A stretch of 64,000 bases of DNA, from NCBI RefSeq assembly GCF_003935375.1, contig NZ_RHQM01000006.1, positions 1-64,000 on the forward strand. Reading direction: 5' to 3'. Source of the stretch: Stutzerimonas xanthomarina. GTDB lineage: Bacteria; Pseudomonadota; Gammaproteobacteria; Pseudomonadales; Pseudomonadaceae. The number at the start of each line of letters is the position of its first letter. Position 1 is the first letter of the stretch. Below, in pieces: positions 1-8,334 of this stretch. Below the pieces are notes generated by a model. The model searched no databases. It saw nothing but the letters and a program-made list of their open reading frames with translations, and had not been told where the DNA came from. The translations under genes and the position numbers were made by a program.

Positions 1-18
1 GGCTCTGGCTCTGGCTCT
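1..18. repeat. Hexanucleotide tandem repeat in ftsY
   Basis: The window opens with three perfect copies of GGCTCT on the + strand, which encode the Glu-Pro repeat of the FtsY acidic domain on the minus strand. The array may extend to the left of the window. Confidence 0.75.
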
Positions 19-248
19 GGGAATATTTCGGCTTCGACTGGCCGCTCGGGCAATACATCCGGGGCATCGATTGCAGGTTGTTCGATTTCGGCCTCAGGCT
101 GCTCGGCGTGCGGCAGGCTGTCTTCCTGCGGTTCGGCGGCAGGCGGCTCGGCCACCGGCTGCTGCGGTTTCTTGCGCAGCCAGCCGAACAGGCCTTTCTT
201 TTCGCCGGGCTCGGCCGGTGTCTTCTTGTCGTCGTTGGAACCAAACAT
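1..248 (-). CDS. ftsY: FtsY, signal recognition particle receptor (N-terminal part, cut by window edge)
   Basis: Only the first 82 or so residues are inside the window. The protein starts MFGSNDDKKTPAEPGEKKGL, followed by a Lys-rich patch (WLRKKPQQP) and then an acidic Pro/Glu-rich stretch ending in Glu-Pro repeats. This is the usual layout of the acidic, membrane-associating A domain of Pseudomonas FtsY. The NG GTPase domain lies beyond the left edge. FtsY docks SRP-ribosome complexes at the inner membrane. The gene is divergent from the M16 peptidase pair and close to rsmD, the ftsY neighbourhood familiar from Pseudomonas. Identification rests on the N-terminus and context. Confidence 0.88.
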   Translation of the reverse strand, partial: MFGSNDDKKTPAEPGEKKGLFGWLRKKPQQPVAEPPAAEPQEDSLPHAEQPEAEIEQPAIDAPDVLPERPVEAEIFPEPEPE

Positions 249-477
249 GGAGAAGGTATTCTCAAGGATGCGATACGCCGACAGCCACGCTGCCGGCCAA
301 ACGGGCTCTATCCTAGCACCTCGCAAAGCGGGTGCGCTAAGCACGGGTTCCGGCATCAGGGCCGGTTCGGCTGCGGATATCCCGGCTTTGCCTGATTCGC
401 ACGCGCCAGTACCATGGCTGCCGTGTTGCCGCCCTGCCAGTCTGCCGTGGCGGACACCAACTGGACGAGTCCCGACT

Positions 478-1830
478 ATGCCTCTGATGTTACGCCGCGC
501 CGCCGCCCTGCTGCTCGGAGCGCTTTATCTGCCCCTGCTGGCAGCAGCAGACAACCAGCCCACCCACGAGTTCTTCCTCGACAACGGCCTGAAAGTGATC
601 GTGCGTGAGGATCATCGTGCGCCGGTGGTGGTATCCCAGCTCTGGTACAAGGTTGGCTCCAGCTACGAGACGGCTGGCCAGACCGGCCTCTCCCACGCGC
701 TGGAACACATGATGTTCAAGGGCAGCCGCAAGCTCGATGCCGGCGAAGCCTCGCGCATCCTGCGTGAGCTGGGCGCCGAGGAAAACGCCTTCACCAGCGA
801 CGACTACACCGCCTATTACCAAGTCCTGGCACGTGACCGCCTGGCCGTTGCGTTCGAGCTCGAAGCCGATCGCCTGGCCAGCCTCAAGCTGCCGCCAGAC
901 GAGTTCGCCCGCGAGATCGAAGTGATCAAGGAAGAGCGCCGCCTGCGCACCGATGACAAGCCGAGCTCGCTGGCCTACGAGCGCTTCAAGACCATCGCCT
1001 ACCCCGCCAGCGGCTATCGCAACCCGACCATCGGCTGGATGGCCGACCTCAACCGCATGCAGGCCGACGAGCTGCGCGCCTGGTACGAGCAGTGGTACGC
1101 GCCGAACAACGCTACCCTGGTGGTGGTCGGCGACGTGACCGCCGATGAGGTCCGCGGACTGGCCGAGCGCTTCTTCGGCGACATCGAGAAACGCGAAGTG
1201 CCAGCAGCCAAGCGGCCACTGGAACTGGCCGAGCCGGGCGAGCGGCGCCTCAAGCTGCACGTGAAGACCCAGCTGCCGACGCTGCTCATGGCCTTCAACG
1301 CACCGAGCCTGGCGACCGAGGAGAACGCCCGCCAAGTGCACGCGCTGCGGTTGATTTCCGCCCTGCTCGACGGCGGCTACAGCGCGCGCCTGCCGGAGCG
1401 GCTGGAGCGCGGTGAAGAACTGGTGACCAGCGCTTCGGCCTGGTACGACGCCTATGCCCGCGGCGACAGCCTGTTCGTCCTCAGCGCCGCGCCGAACATG
1501 CAGAAGGGCCGCACGCTGGAAGAAGTCGAAGCCGGCCTGTGGCAGGAACTCGATGCGCTCAAGCAGACACCGCCCTCGGCGAACGAACTCGAGCGCGTGC
1601 GTGCGCAGGTCATCGCCGGCCTGGTCTACGAGCGCGATTCCATCACCCAGCAGGCCACCACCATCGGCAAGCTGGAAACCGTCGGCCTGTCCTGGCGCCT
1701 GATGGACGAGGAGCTAAGCGCGCTGGAAGTGGTCACGCCCGAGGACATCCAGCAGGCCGCCAGCACCTATTTCACCCGCTCCCGCCTGAGCGTCGCCCAT
1801 GTTCTGCCCGAGGAAGCCCGTGATGAGTGA
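478..1830 (+). CDS. M16 family zinc metallopeptidase, catalytic partner
   Basis: A 450-residue insulinase/pitrilysin-type peptidase. A short signal peptide (LLLGALYLPLLAAA) leads into a mature domain. The inverted zinc motif HALEH lies at residues 73-77, and the third metal ligand is in the EVIKEE segment near residue 152, the spacing expected for M16. The frame is open back to 172, but the ATG at 478 begins a proper signal sequence. A stop-start overlap couples it to the downstream M16 homologue. Such pairs form periplasmic heterodimers in which only one subunit has the zinc site. The substrate cannot be told from the sequence. Confidence 0.9.
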   Translation: MPLMLRRAAALLLGALYLPLLAAADNQPTHEFFLDNGLKVIVREDHRAPVVVSQLWYKVGSSYETAGQTGLSHALEHMMFKGSRKLDAGEASRILRELGAEENAFTSDDYTAYYQVLARDRLAVAFELEADRLASLKLPPDEFAREIEVIKEERRLRTDDKPSSLAYERFKTIAYPASGYRNPTIGWMADLNRMQADELRAWYEQWYAPNNATLVVVGDVTADEVRGLAERFFGDIEKREVPAAKRPLELAEPGERRLKLHVKTQLPTLLMAFNAPSLATEENARQVHALRLISALLDGGYSARLPERLERGEELVTSASAWYDAYARGDSLFVLSAAPNMQKGRTLEEVEAGLWQELDALKQTPPSANELERVRAQVIAGLVYERDSITQQATTIGKLETVGLSWRLMDEELSALEVVTPEDIQQAASTYFTRSRLSVAHVLPEEARDE

Positions 1831-3355
1831 TTGCAAAGTGCTGCGCAACGGCCTGTTCGGCCTGCTGCTGGCAGCCGGTTTCGGCCTGGCGGGCTGCGAT
1901 GAAGGCTCCACCGCCCTGCCACAACCCGGCGAGCCGGCGAAGCAGGATGTCGCCCGCGAGGCGACCCAGCCTGCCGTGCCGACCGCAACGCCGGAAAAAC
2001 CTCGTCTGGAGTCGCTCGCCGAGCTAGGCGATCAACCCCTGGCCCGGCGCAAGCTGGACATTCAGAGCTGGCAGACCGCCGAAGGCGCCAAGGTACTGTT
2101 CGTCGAAGCCCGCGAGCTGCCGATGTTCGACCTGCGCCTGACCTTCTCCGCCGGCAGCAGCCAGGACGGCGACGTACCCGGCCTGGCACTGCTGACGAAC
2201 GCCATGCTCAACGAGGGTGTCGAGGGCAAGGACGTCGGCGCCATCGCCCGCGGCTTCGAAGGCCTCGGTGCGGACTTCGGCAACGGTTCCTACCGCGACA
2301 TGGCAGTGGTCAGCCTGCGCAGCCTCAGTGCGCCGGACAAGCGCGAGCCGGCCCTGGCGCTGTTCAATCAGGTCCTCGGCCAACCGAGCTTCCCCGAGGA
2401 CTCGCTGCAACGGATCAAGAATCAGCTGCTGGCCGGCTTCGAATTCCAGAAGCAGAACCCCGGCAAGCTCGCTAGCCTCGAGCTGTTCGAGCAGCTCTAT
2501 GGCGATCACCCCTACGCCCACCCCAGCGAAGGTACCCCCGAGTCGGTGCCGGCGATCAGCGTCGCGCAGCTGCGCGACTTCCACGCCCGCGCCTATGCGG
2601 CAGGCAACGCGGTGATCGCGCTGGTCGGCGACCTCTCCCGCGAAGAGGCCGAGGCCCTGGCAGCCGGCGTCTCGGCCGCCCTGCCGGAAGGCCCGGCGCT
2701 GCCAACGACGCCGACACCCGAGGCTCCGGTTGCCGGCAAGCACCACATCGACTTCCCCTCCAACCAGAGCCATCTGATGCTGGCCCAGCTCGGCATTCCG
2801 CGCGGTCACCCCGATTACGCGGCGCTCTATCTGGGTAACCAGATTCTCGGAGGCGGCGGCTTCGGCACGCGGCTGATGGAAGAAGTGCGCGAAAAGCGCG
2901 GCCTGACCTACGGCATCTATTCCGGCTTCAGCCCGATGCGTGCCGAAGGGCCGTTCATGATCAGCATGCAGACCCGCGCCGAACTCACCGATGGCGCATT
3001 GGATCTGGTGCAGCAGCTGGTCCGCGACTATCTCGCCGAAGGGCCGACCGAGGCCGAGCTGGAGCGCAGCAAGCGCGAGATCGCCGGCAGTTTCCCGCTG
3101 TCTACCGCAAGCAATGCCGACATCGTCGGTCAGTTGGGCAGCATCGGCTTCTACGACCTGCCGCTGACCTACCTGGAGGATTTCATGGGCGAGGTGCAGG
3201 CGCTGACAGTCGAGCAGGTCAAGACTGCGATGAACAAGCATCTGCAGCAAGACGCCTTCGTCATCGTCACCGCCGGCCCCAGCGTCGAGCAGCAACCGCT
3301 GCCGCCGCCTACCGATAAACCAGTCGAACAGCCCAGCGGCGTTCCGGAGCACTGA
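1823..3355 (+). CDS. M16 family protein, non-catalytic lipoprotein partner
   Basis: A 510-residue M16 homologue without the HxxEH zinc motif: the equivalent segment reads LLTNAMLNEG. It keeps the C-terminal M16 signature (a glycine-rich loop, GTRLMEEVREKRGLTYG) with the Arg/Tyr pair that supports substrate binding in two-chain M16 enzymes. The N-terminus has a lipobox (FGLAGC), so it is probably a lipoprotein. The ATG overlaps the stop of the catalytic partner (ATGAGTGA), implying translational coupling and 1:1 assembly. The start chosen is 1823 because the upstream in-frame residues lie inside the preceding gene. Confidence 0.88.
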   Translation: MSDCKVLRNGLFGLLLAAGFGLAGCDEGSTALPQPGEPAKQDVAREATQPAVPTATPEKPRLESLAELGDQPLARRKLDIQSWQTAEGAKVLFVEARELPMFDLRLTFSAGSSQDGDVPGLALLTNAMLNEGVEGKDVGAIARGFEGLGADFGNGSYRDMAVVSLRSLSAPDKREPALALFNQVLGQPSFPEDSLQRIKNQLLAGFEFQKQNPGKLASLELFEQLYGDHPYAHPSEGTPESVPAISVAQLRDFHARAYAAGNAVIALVGDLSREEAEALAAGVSAALPEGPALPTTPTPEAPVAGKHHIDFPSNQSHLMLAQLGIPRGHPDYAALYLGNQILGGGGFGTRLMEEVREKRGLTYGIYSGFSPMRAEGPFMISMQTRAELTDGALDLVQQLVRDYLAEGPTEAELERSKREIAGSFPLSTASNADIVGQLGSIGFYDLPLTYLEDFMGEVQALTVEQVKTAMNKHLQQDAFVIVTAGPSVEQQPLPPPTDKPVEQPSGVPEH

Positions 3356-3969
3356 TGGCCAATCCACCCATTCGCCCCAACGCCCACGGCGGCCAGGGCC
3401 AGTTGCGCATCATCGGCGGCGAGTGGCGCTCGCGCCGCTTCAGCTTCCCCGATGCCGAAGGCCTGCGGCCGACGCCGGACCGGGTGCGCGAAACCCTGTT
3501 CAACTGGCTGGCACCCTACCTATCCGGCGCGCGGGTGCTCGATCCGTTCACCGGCAGCGGCGCGATCTATCTGGAAGCCCTGTCGCGCGGCGCCAGCATG
3601 GCCCTGGCGCTGGACGTGAACGCCAACGCCATCGCCAGCCTGCGCAAGCATCTGGACACGCTGAACTGCGGCCACGGCCAGCTACTGCAGAGCGATGCCC
3701 TGCGCTATCTGGAAACCCAGACGCCGACCGCCTTCGACCTGGTATTCCTCGACCCGCCGTTCAACAAGAATCTGTTGCAACCGGCCTGCGAGCTGCTGGA
3801 GACAAAGGGTTGGCTGGCCGAGCACGCCTGGGTCTACACCGAAAGCGAGGCACTGCCGTCCAGCCTCGGCCTGCCGGGGAACTGGCGACTGCATCGGGAG
3901 AAGCAGGCTGGCAAGGTGCACTACGCGCTGTGGGAGCGCAGCGCACCGTCCGACGCCGCGGCGAGCTGA
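3355..3969 (+). CDS. rsmD: RsmD, 16S rRNA (guanine-966 N2)-methyltransferase
   Basis: A 204-residue Rossmann-fold methyltransferase. It has the RsmD N-terminal signature (LRIIGGEWRSRRF, then RPTPDRVRETLFNWL), the SAM-binding motif VLDPFTGSGA at 61-70 and the catalytic DPPF at 133-136. It methylates G966 of 16S rRNA during 30S assembly. Its ATG overlaps the TGA of the M16 lipoprotein gene by one base (TGATG), so it is read from the same mRNA. Proximity to ftsY is typical. Confidence 0.93.
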   Translation: MANPPIRPNAHGGQGQLRIIGGEWRSRRFSFPDAEGLRPTPDRVRETLFNWLAPYLSGARVLDPFTGSGAIYLEALSRGASMALALDVNANAIASLRKHLDTLNCGHGQLLQSDALRYLETQTPTAFDLVFLDPPFNKNLLQPACELLETKGWLAEHAWVYTESEALPSSLGLPGNWRLHREKQAGKVHYALWERSAPSDAAAS

Positions 3970-3980
3970 AACCGAAGGTA

Positions 3981-4385
3981 TCAGTAGAAGTCGACGGTCT
4001 GGCCGTTGCAATCAAAGGCCAGAAAGCGGCCGATATTGCCGGTCTCGATAGCGCTGACCATCATCTTCAGTGGCTGCTCGGCCTCGTCGGCGTTCGGCGT
4101 GATACCGGCCTGGCCGGGCAGCGCCGCGGCGAATAGCAGATCCCAGGCCACGCCCGTGCGCTCGGACTCTTCACGCAGCGCGGCGAAGTCGCTCAGCTCC
4201 TCGGGCAGCTTGTCGACGCAGAGCACCGGTTTCAGCGAGCCGCCGGCATTTTCCTCGAAGCGCTGGCGCTCGGCCTCGGTGGCATCCTCGGGCAGTTCGG
4301 CGCTGACGAAGACGAACAGCAGGCGCTGGGGTTCGCGCTCATGGCGCGCGGCAGCCAGCAGTTGATCGAAGGGTGTAAGCGTCAT
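3981..4385 (-). CDS. Small conserved protein of unknown function
   Basis: A 134-residue acidic, soluble protein starting MTLTPFDQLLAAARHEREPQ, with conserved-looking blocks RLLFVFVSAELPEDA and KPVLCVDKLPEEL. I recall relatives in Pseudomonas carrying the label ribonucleotide reductase subunit alpha, but it is far too short for that enzyme and has no reductase motif, so I treat the label as unsupported. The ATG at 4385 fits the size of the relatives, although the frame stays open to 4496. It is convergent with rsmD and divergent from the YheT-type hydrolase. Confidence 0.7.
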   Translation of the reverse strand: MTLTPFDQLLAAARHEREPQRLLFVFVSAELPEDATEAERQRFEENAGGSLKPVLCVDKLPEELSDFAALREESERTGVAWDLLFAAALPGQAGITPNADEAEQPLKMMVSAIETGNIGRFLAFDCNGQTVDFY

Positions 4386-4557
4386 GGGCAGGGTTCCGGA
4401 TAAGACTATCGCGTCACTCTCCACCCCTTGGGCGGCGCTGACCATATCCCCAAAGACATAAGTCGCCAGGCGGCCAGCATCATTCAACGCCTGCATCGTG
4501 CTTTTCTTCCCGCCGCCAACGCTCTAACGTCGGAGCAAACGAGGAACCCGAGCGACC

Positions 4558-5541
4558 GTGTCCGAAACCTTCCAACCCGCCTGGTGGCTTCCCGGGCCGC
4601 ACTTGCAGACCTTGTGGAACCCCTTCTTTCGCAAGACGCCGCGTCTCGAACGCCGGCGTGAGCGACTGTGGCTGGCCGATGGCGATTTCATCGACCTGGA
4701 CTGGCACGGCCCGCATGAAGCAGTGGCGCCGCTGGTGCTGGTGCTACACGGACTGACCGGCTCGTCTAGCTCGCTTTACGTGCTCGGCCTGCAGCAACAG
4801 CTGAGCGCACAGGGCTGGGCGAGCGTCGCGATCAACTGGCGCGGCTGCTCGGGCGAACCGAATCTGCTGCCGCGCGCCTATCATTCCGGCGCCAGCGACG
4901 ACCTCGCCGAAGTCATCGGGCATCTGCAGGCCTGCCGGCCCATGGCGCCGCTGCATGCGGTCGGTTATTCGCTGGGCGGCAACGTGCTACTCAAGTACCT
5001 GGGCGAAACGGGCGCCAAGGCGCCGTTACAGAAGGCCGTGGCGGTGTCCGTGCCGTTCCGCCTGGACCAATGTGCCGATCGCATCGGCCTCGGCTTCTCC
5101 CGCGTCTACCAGGCGCATTTCATGAAGGCGATGGTGGCCTACGTGAGGGACAAACAGCAGCGCTTCCAGCGCGAGGGGCTGCTCGACCACCTCGGTGCCC
5201 TGCAGAGCCTCGGACCACTGCACGGCATGCGTACCTTCTGGGATTTCGACGGCCGCTTCACCGCGCCGCTGCACGGCTACAGCGACGCCCAGGACTATTA
5301 CCGCCGTGCCTCCAGCCGCTACTACCTGCCGGCGATCACGACGCCAACCCTGCTGATCCAGGCCGAGGATGATCCCTTCGTGTTCCGCCACAGCGTGCCG
5401 GAACCGGCCGAGCTGTCCGCCACCACCGCCCTCGAGCTGCACGCCAACGGTGGCCACGTCGGTTTTGTCGAAGGCACGCCGCGTAGGCCGCGCTACTACC
5501 TGGAGCGGCGTATTCCGCAGTGGTTGGCACAAACGCCGTGA
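4558..5541 (+). CDS. YheT-type alpha/beta hydrolase
   Basis: A 327-residue alpha/beta hydrolase. It shows the oxyanion region LHGLTGSS (63-70), the nucleophile elbow GYSLGG with Ser138, an acidic EDDPF segment near residue 270 and a candidate catalytic His in GGHVGF near residue 300. The N-terminus (PAWWLPGPHLQTLWN) is characteristic of the YheT/ABHD1-3-like group, whose bacterial substrates are largely unknown. Translation starts at a GTG that fits the usual family N-terminus. It is convergent with laoR, with only 13 bases between the stops. Confidence 0.85.
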   Translation: MSETFQPAWWLPGPHLQTLWNPFFRKTPRLERRRERLWLADGDFIDLDWHGPHEAVAPLVLVLHGLTGSSSSLYVLGLQQQLSAQGWASVAINWRGCSGEPNLLPRAYHSGASDDLAEVIGHLQACRPMAPLHAVGYSLGGNVLLKYLGETGAKAPLQKAVAVSVPFRLDQCADRIGLGFSRVYQAHFMKAMVAYVRDKQQRFQREGLLDHLGALQSLGPLHGMRTFWDFDGRFTAPLHGYSDAQDYYRRASSRYYLPAITTPTLLIQAEDDPFVFRHSVPEPAELSATTALELHANGGHVGFVEGTPRRPRYYLERRIPQWLAQTP

Positions 5542-5554
5542 GCCCTCGCCTGCT

Positions 5555-6229
5555 CTAGACGCCTCGCGGGTCCGGCAGGGGATCCAGTTCGACGAAGTAC
5601 TGCTGCTGCAGCGCCGCCACGGCTTCGCGGGCACCCGGAGCAACGAAGCCACTTTCCAGGGCCAGCACCTGATAGATGCCTCGACGCAGCTGTAGTTGAT
5701 CCAGGCTTCCGGCTCCCGCGCCAACCGTGCCGAGGAAACGCACCCAGGAGGTAAGGACGATCCAGGCATTCAGCGCCAAGGCCTCGGCCTGGAGCGGATC
5801 CATCAGCAGAATGCCGGCATCGACGAACCCCTGATAGATCGCCCGGGCATGCCGCAGGCAACGGCCGGCGAACGCCTGGTAGCGCTGGGCGAGCTGCGGA
5901 TTGGCATCCAGCAGGCCTTCCAGATCACGATGGAGAAATCGGTAATCCCACATCGCGCCCAGCAGCGCTTCGAGGTAAAGCGCCTTGTCCTGGACCTGCA
6001 TTTCCCGCTCCGGCGGCAAGCGCAGGAACTGGTCGACACGCGATTCGTACTGCCCGAACAGCTCTGCGACGATCGCCTGCTTGTTGGGGAAGTGGTAGTA
6101 CAGATTGCCCGGCGAGATGCCGAGATGGGCGGCGATGTGGTTGGTCGTAACGTTCCGCTCGCCCTGGGCGTTGAACAGGCCCAAGCTGGCTTGGATGATG
6201 CGGTCACGGGTCTTGGTGCGGGATGCCAT
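5555..6229 (-). CDS. laoR: TetR family regulator, LaoR-like
   Basis: A 224-residue TetR repressor. The N-terminal helix-turn-helix is clear (MASRTKTRDRIIQASLGLF, then HIAAHLGISPGNLYYHFPNK), followed by an all-helical ligand domain. It is divergent from an aldehyde dehydrogenase gene that is followed by a Tat-signal protein and a GMC oxidoreductase. That order matches laoR-laoC-laoB-laoA of P. aeruginosa (PA0367-PA0364), where LaoR represses long-chain alcohol oxidation genes. The symbol is by context and family. The frame is open further upstream, but the ATG at 6229 starts the canonical TetR N-terminus. A perfect palindrome about 80 bases upstream is its likely operator. Confidence 0.85.
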   Translation of the reverse strand: MASRTKTRDRIIQASLGLFNAQGERNVTTNHIAAHLGISPGNLYYHFPNKQAIVAELFGQYESRVDQFLRLPPEREMQVQDKALYLEALLGAMWDYRFLHRDLEGLLDANPQLAQRYQAFAGRCLRHARAIYQGFVDAGILLMDPLQAEALALNAWIVLTSWVRFLGTVGAGAGSLDQLQLRRGIYQVLALESGFVAPGAREAVAALQQQYFVELDPLPDPRGV

Positions 6230-6301
6230 GAGGCGGCGAGTTCTCGGCGGCGAAGCGAAGGAAGCAACGGTACACGCCAGCAGGCGGGTAAGCACGTCTC
6301 G

Positions 6302-6330
6302 TTGACAGTTTAGAGTAATTACTCTAGAAA
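6302..6330 (+). promoter_or_regulatory. laoC promoter with embedded LaoR operator
   Basis: A TTGACA -35 hexamer (6302-6307) and a TAGAAA -10 (6325-6330) are separated by 17 bases. A 16-bp perfect palindrome TAGAGTAATTACTCTA (6311-6326) fills the spacer and touches the -10. This is an ideal place for a TetR-type repressor to block RNA polymerase. A GGAG ribosome site and the laoC ATG (6360) follow. Confidence 0.75.
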
Positions 6331-6359
6331 TCCTCCAGCACATCGCATCAGGAGCCCGC

Positions 6360-7772
6360 ATGTCAGCCGAAATCCCGCAAGCGCTGGTCGCCATGGAGGC
6401 CCTGTTCGCCCGCCAGCGTTTGGCCTTCACCGCCGCACCGATGCCCTCGGAAGAGGATCGTCTGCGTTGGCTCGACGCCCTGCGCGATGTGCTGGCCGGC
6501 CATCAACCGGCGCTGATCGAGGCAATCGCTGCGGATTTCGGTCATCGTTCGGCCGACGAAACCCTGCTGGCGGAAATCATGCCCAGCCTGCACGGCATCC
6601 GTTACGCCAGCCATCACCTGCGGCGCTGGATGAAACCCTCACGCCGGCATGTCGGCCTCGCCTTCCAGCCAGCCAGCGCACGGGTGGTCTACCAGCCGCT
6701 GGGCGTGGTCGGCATCATCGTGCCGTGGAACTACCCGCTCTATCTGGCCATCGGGCCGCTGATCGGCGCGCTCGCCGCCGGCAATCGCGTGATGCTGAAA
6801 ATGAGCGAATCGACGCCTGCCACCGGGCAGCTGCTCAAGGAGCTGCTGGCGCAGATCTTCCCTGAAGATCAGGTAGCGGTGGTGCTCGGCGATGTAGAGG
6901 TCGGGCAGGCCTTCGCCCGGCTGCCGTTCGATCACCTGCTGTTCACCGGTTCGACGCACATCGGCCGCGAGGTGATGCGCGCGGCAGCGGAGAACCTGAC
7001 ACCGGTGACCCTGGAGCTCGGTGGCAAGTCGCCAGCGATCGTCTCGGCCAGCGTCCCGTTGGCCGATGCCGCCGAGCGCATCGCCTTCGGCAAGTGCATG
7101 AACGCCGGGCAGACCTGCGTCGCGCCGGACTATGTGCTGGTGCCGCGCGAGCGTGTCGAGGGCTTCGTCGGTGCCTACCGTGAGGCGGTACAGCGTCTGT
7201 ATCCGAGCCTTGCGGACAATCCCGACTACACCGCGATCATCAATGCGCGTCAGCTGACGCGACTGCAGGATTACCTCGACGATGCGCAGGCCAAGGGCGC
7301 GCATGTCGTGCCGCTGTTTGCCGAGGCGCAGCAACGGCGCATGCCGCACTGCCTGCTGCTGAACACCACCGACGACATGCGCGTGATGCAGGAGGAAATC
7401 TTCGGCCCGCTGTTGCCGATCGTGCCGTACGCCGATCTGGACGAAGCGCTGGCTTACATCAACGCACGCCCACGACCGCTGGCGCTGTACTACTTCGGCT
7501 ACGACCGCAGCGAGCAGCAGCGCATGCTGCAAACCACCCACTCCGGCGGCGTGTGCCTGAACGATACCCTGCTGCACGTCGCCCAGGACGACCTCCCCTT
7601 CGGCGGCATCGGCCCCTCCGGCATGGGGCACTACCACGGCCACGAAGGCTTCCTCACCTTCAGCAAGGCCAAAGGTGTATTCATCAAGCAGCGCTTCAAT
7701 GCTGCCCGGCTGATCTACCCGCCCTACGGCAAGTGGTGGCAGAGGCTGATCTATGCGCTGTTCATCCGCTGA
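6360..7772 (+). CDS. laoC: Aldehyde dehydrogenase, LaoC-like (coniferyl-aldehyde dehydrogenase subfamily)
   Basis: A 470-residue NAD(P)-dependent aldehyde dehydrogenase. Motifs are VPWNYPLYL (cofactor and substrate loop), FTGSTHIGREVM, ELGGKSP with the general base Glu219, and the GQTCVAP segment with nucleophile Cys253. The hydrophobic, basic C-terminus (LIYPPYGKWWQRLIYALFIR) is typical of the membrane-associating fatty-aldehyde and coniferyl-aldehyde branch. It would oxidise the fatty aldehyde made by LaoA to the fatty acid. A GGAG site precedes the ATG. It is the first gene of laoCBA and sits behind the palindromic operator. Confidence 0.88.
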   Translation: MSAEIPQALVAMEALFARQRLAFTAAPMPSEEDRLRWLDALRDVLAGHQPALIEAIAADFGHRSADETLLAEIMPSLHGIRYASHHLRRWMKPSRRHVGLAFQPASARVVYQPLGVVGIIVPWNYPLYLAIGPLIGALAAGNRVMLKMSESTPATGQLLKELLAQIFPEDQVAVVLGDVEVGQAFARLPFDHLLFTGSTHIGREVMRAAAENLTPVTLELGGKSPAIVSASVPLADAAERIAFGKCMNAGQTCVAPDYVLVPRERVEGFVGAYREAVQRLYPSLADNPDYTAIINARQLTRLQDYLDDAQAKGAHVVPLFAEAQQRRMPHCLLLNTTDDMRVMQEEIFGPLLPIVPYADLDEALAYINARPRPLALYYFGYDRSEQQRMLQTTHSGGVCLNDTLLHVAQDDLPFGGIGPSGMGHYHGHEGFLTFSKAKGVFIKQRFNAARLIYPPYGKWWQRLIYALFIR

Positions 7773-7787
7773 TGCGTGGCTGAGGCA

Positions 7788-8318
7788 ATGCACGACCTGT
7801 CTCTCAATCGCCGCGGCCTGCTCAAGGTCGGACTGCTCGGCGGCGCGCTCCTGGCCGGCGGTGGCTTGCTCAGCCGGAGCATAAGCGCCTCGGCGGACGG
7901 CGCGGCGAGCGGCTTCTCCGTGCTGCGTGAAAGCGATCTGCCCATGCTGCGCCGACTAACGCCGTTGCTGCTGGAAGGCTCGGCGGCGCCCAGAGACATG
8001 CCGCAGGCCGTGCAGACCACCCTCGTCAGCCTTGACCTGGGCCTGCACCACTTGTCGCGCGCGCTGCTAAGCCAGGTACGCCAGCTGTTCGACGTACTCA
8101 GCCTGCCACTGACCCGCGGGCCGCTGACCGGAATCTGGAGCGGCTGGGAGGTAGCCTCCGATGATCAAATACGCGCGTTCCTGCAGCGCTGGCAAAACAG
8201 CTCGCTCGCCCTGCTGCGCCAGGGCCTTGCCTCGCTGCTGCAGATGATCCTCATGGCCTGGTACGCCTGCCCCGCCGCCTGGGCGCACTGCGGTTATCCC
8301 GGACCGCCGAAGGTCTGA
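7788..8318 (+). CDS. laoB: Tat-signal partner protein of the GMC alcohol dehydrogenase, LaoB-like
   Basis: About 176 residues. The N-terminus reads MHDLSLNRRGLLKVGLLGG, a twin-arginine motif followed by a hydrophobic Gly/Ala/Leu segment, so it is a Tat substrate or Tat-type anchor. The rest is helical with no cofactor motif and ends in a hydrophobic, Cys-containing tail (WYACPAAWAHC). Small subunits like this escort and anchor cofactor-loaded GMC dehydrogenases. The GMC protein next door has no signal of its own. The ATG at 7788 is preferred over a GTG at 7776 because it places the RR motif at residues 8-9. Confidence 0.78.
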   Translation: MHDLSLNRRGLLKVGLLGGALLAGGGLLSRSISASADGAASGFSVLRESDLPMLRRLTPLLLEGSAAPRDMPQAVQTTLVSLDLGLHHLSRALLSQVRQLFDVLSLPLTRGPLTGIWSGWEVASDDQIRAFLQRWQNSSLALLRQGLASLLQMILMAWYACPAAWAHCGYPGPPKV

Positions 8319-8334
8319 CTGACAGGAGGCATCC

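Noticed and set aside
3981-4385. Ribonucleotide reductase subunit alpha
   Set aside because: Length (134 residues) and absence of radical or active-site Cys motifs rule it out.
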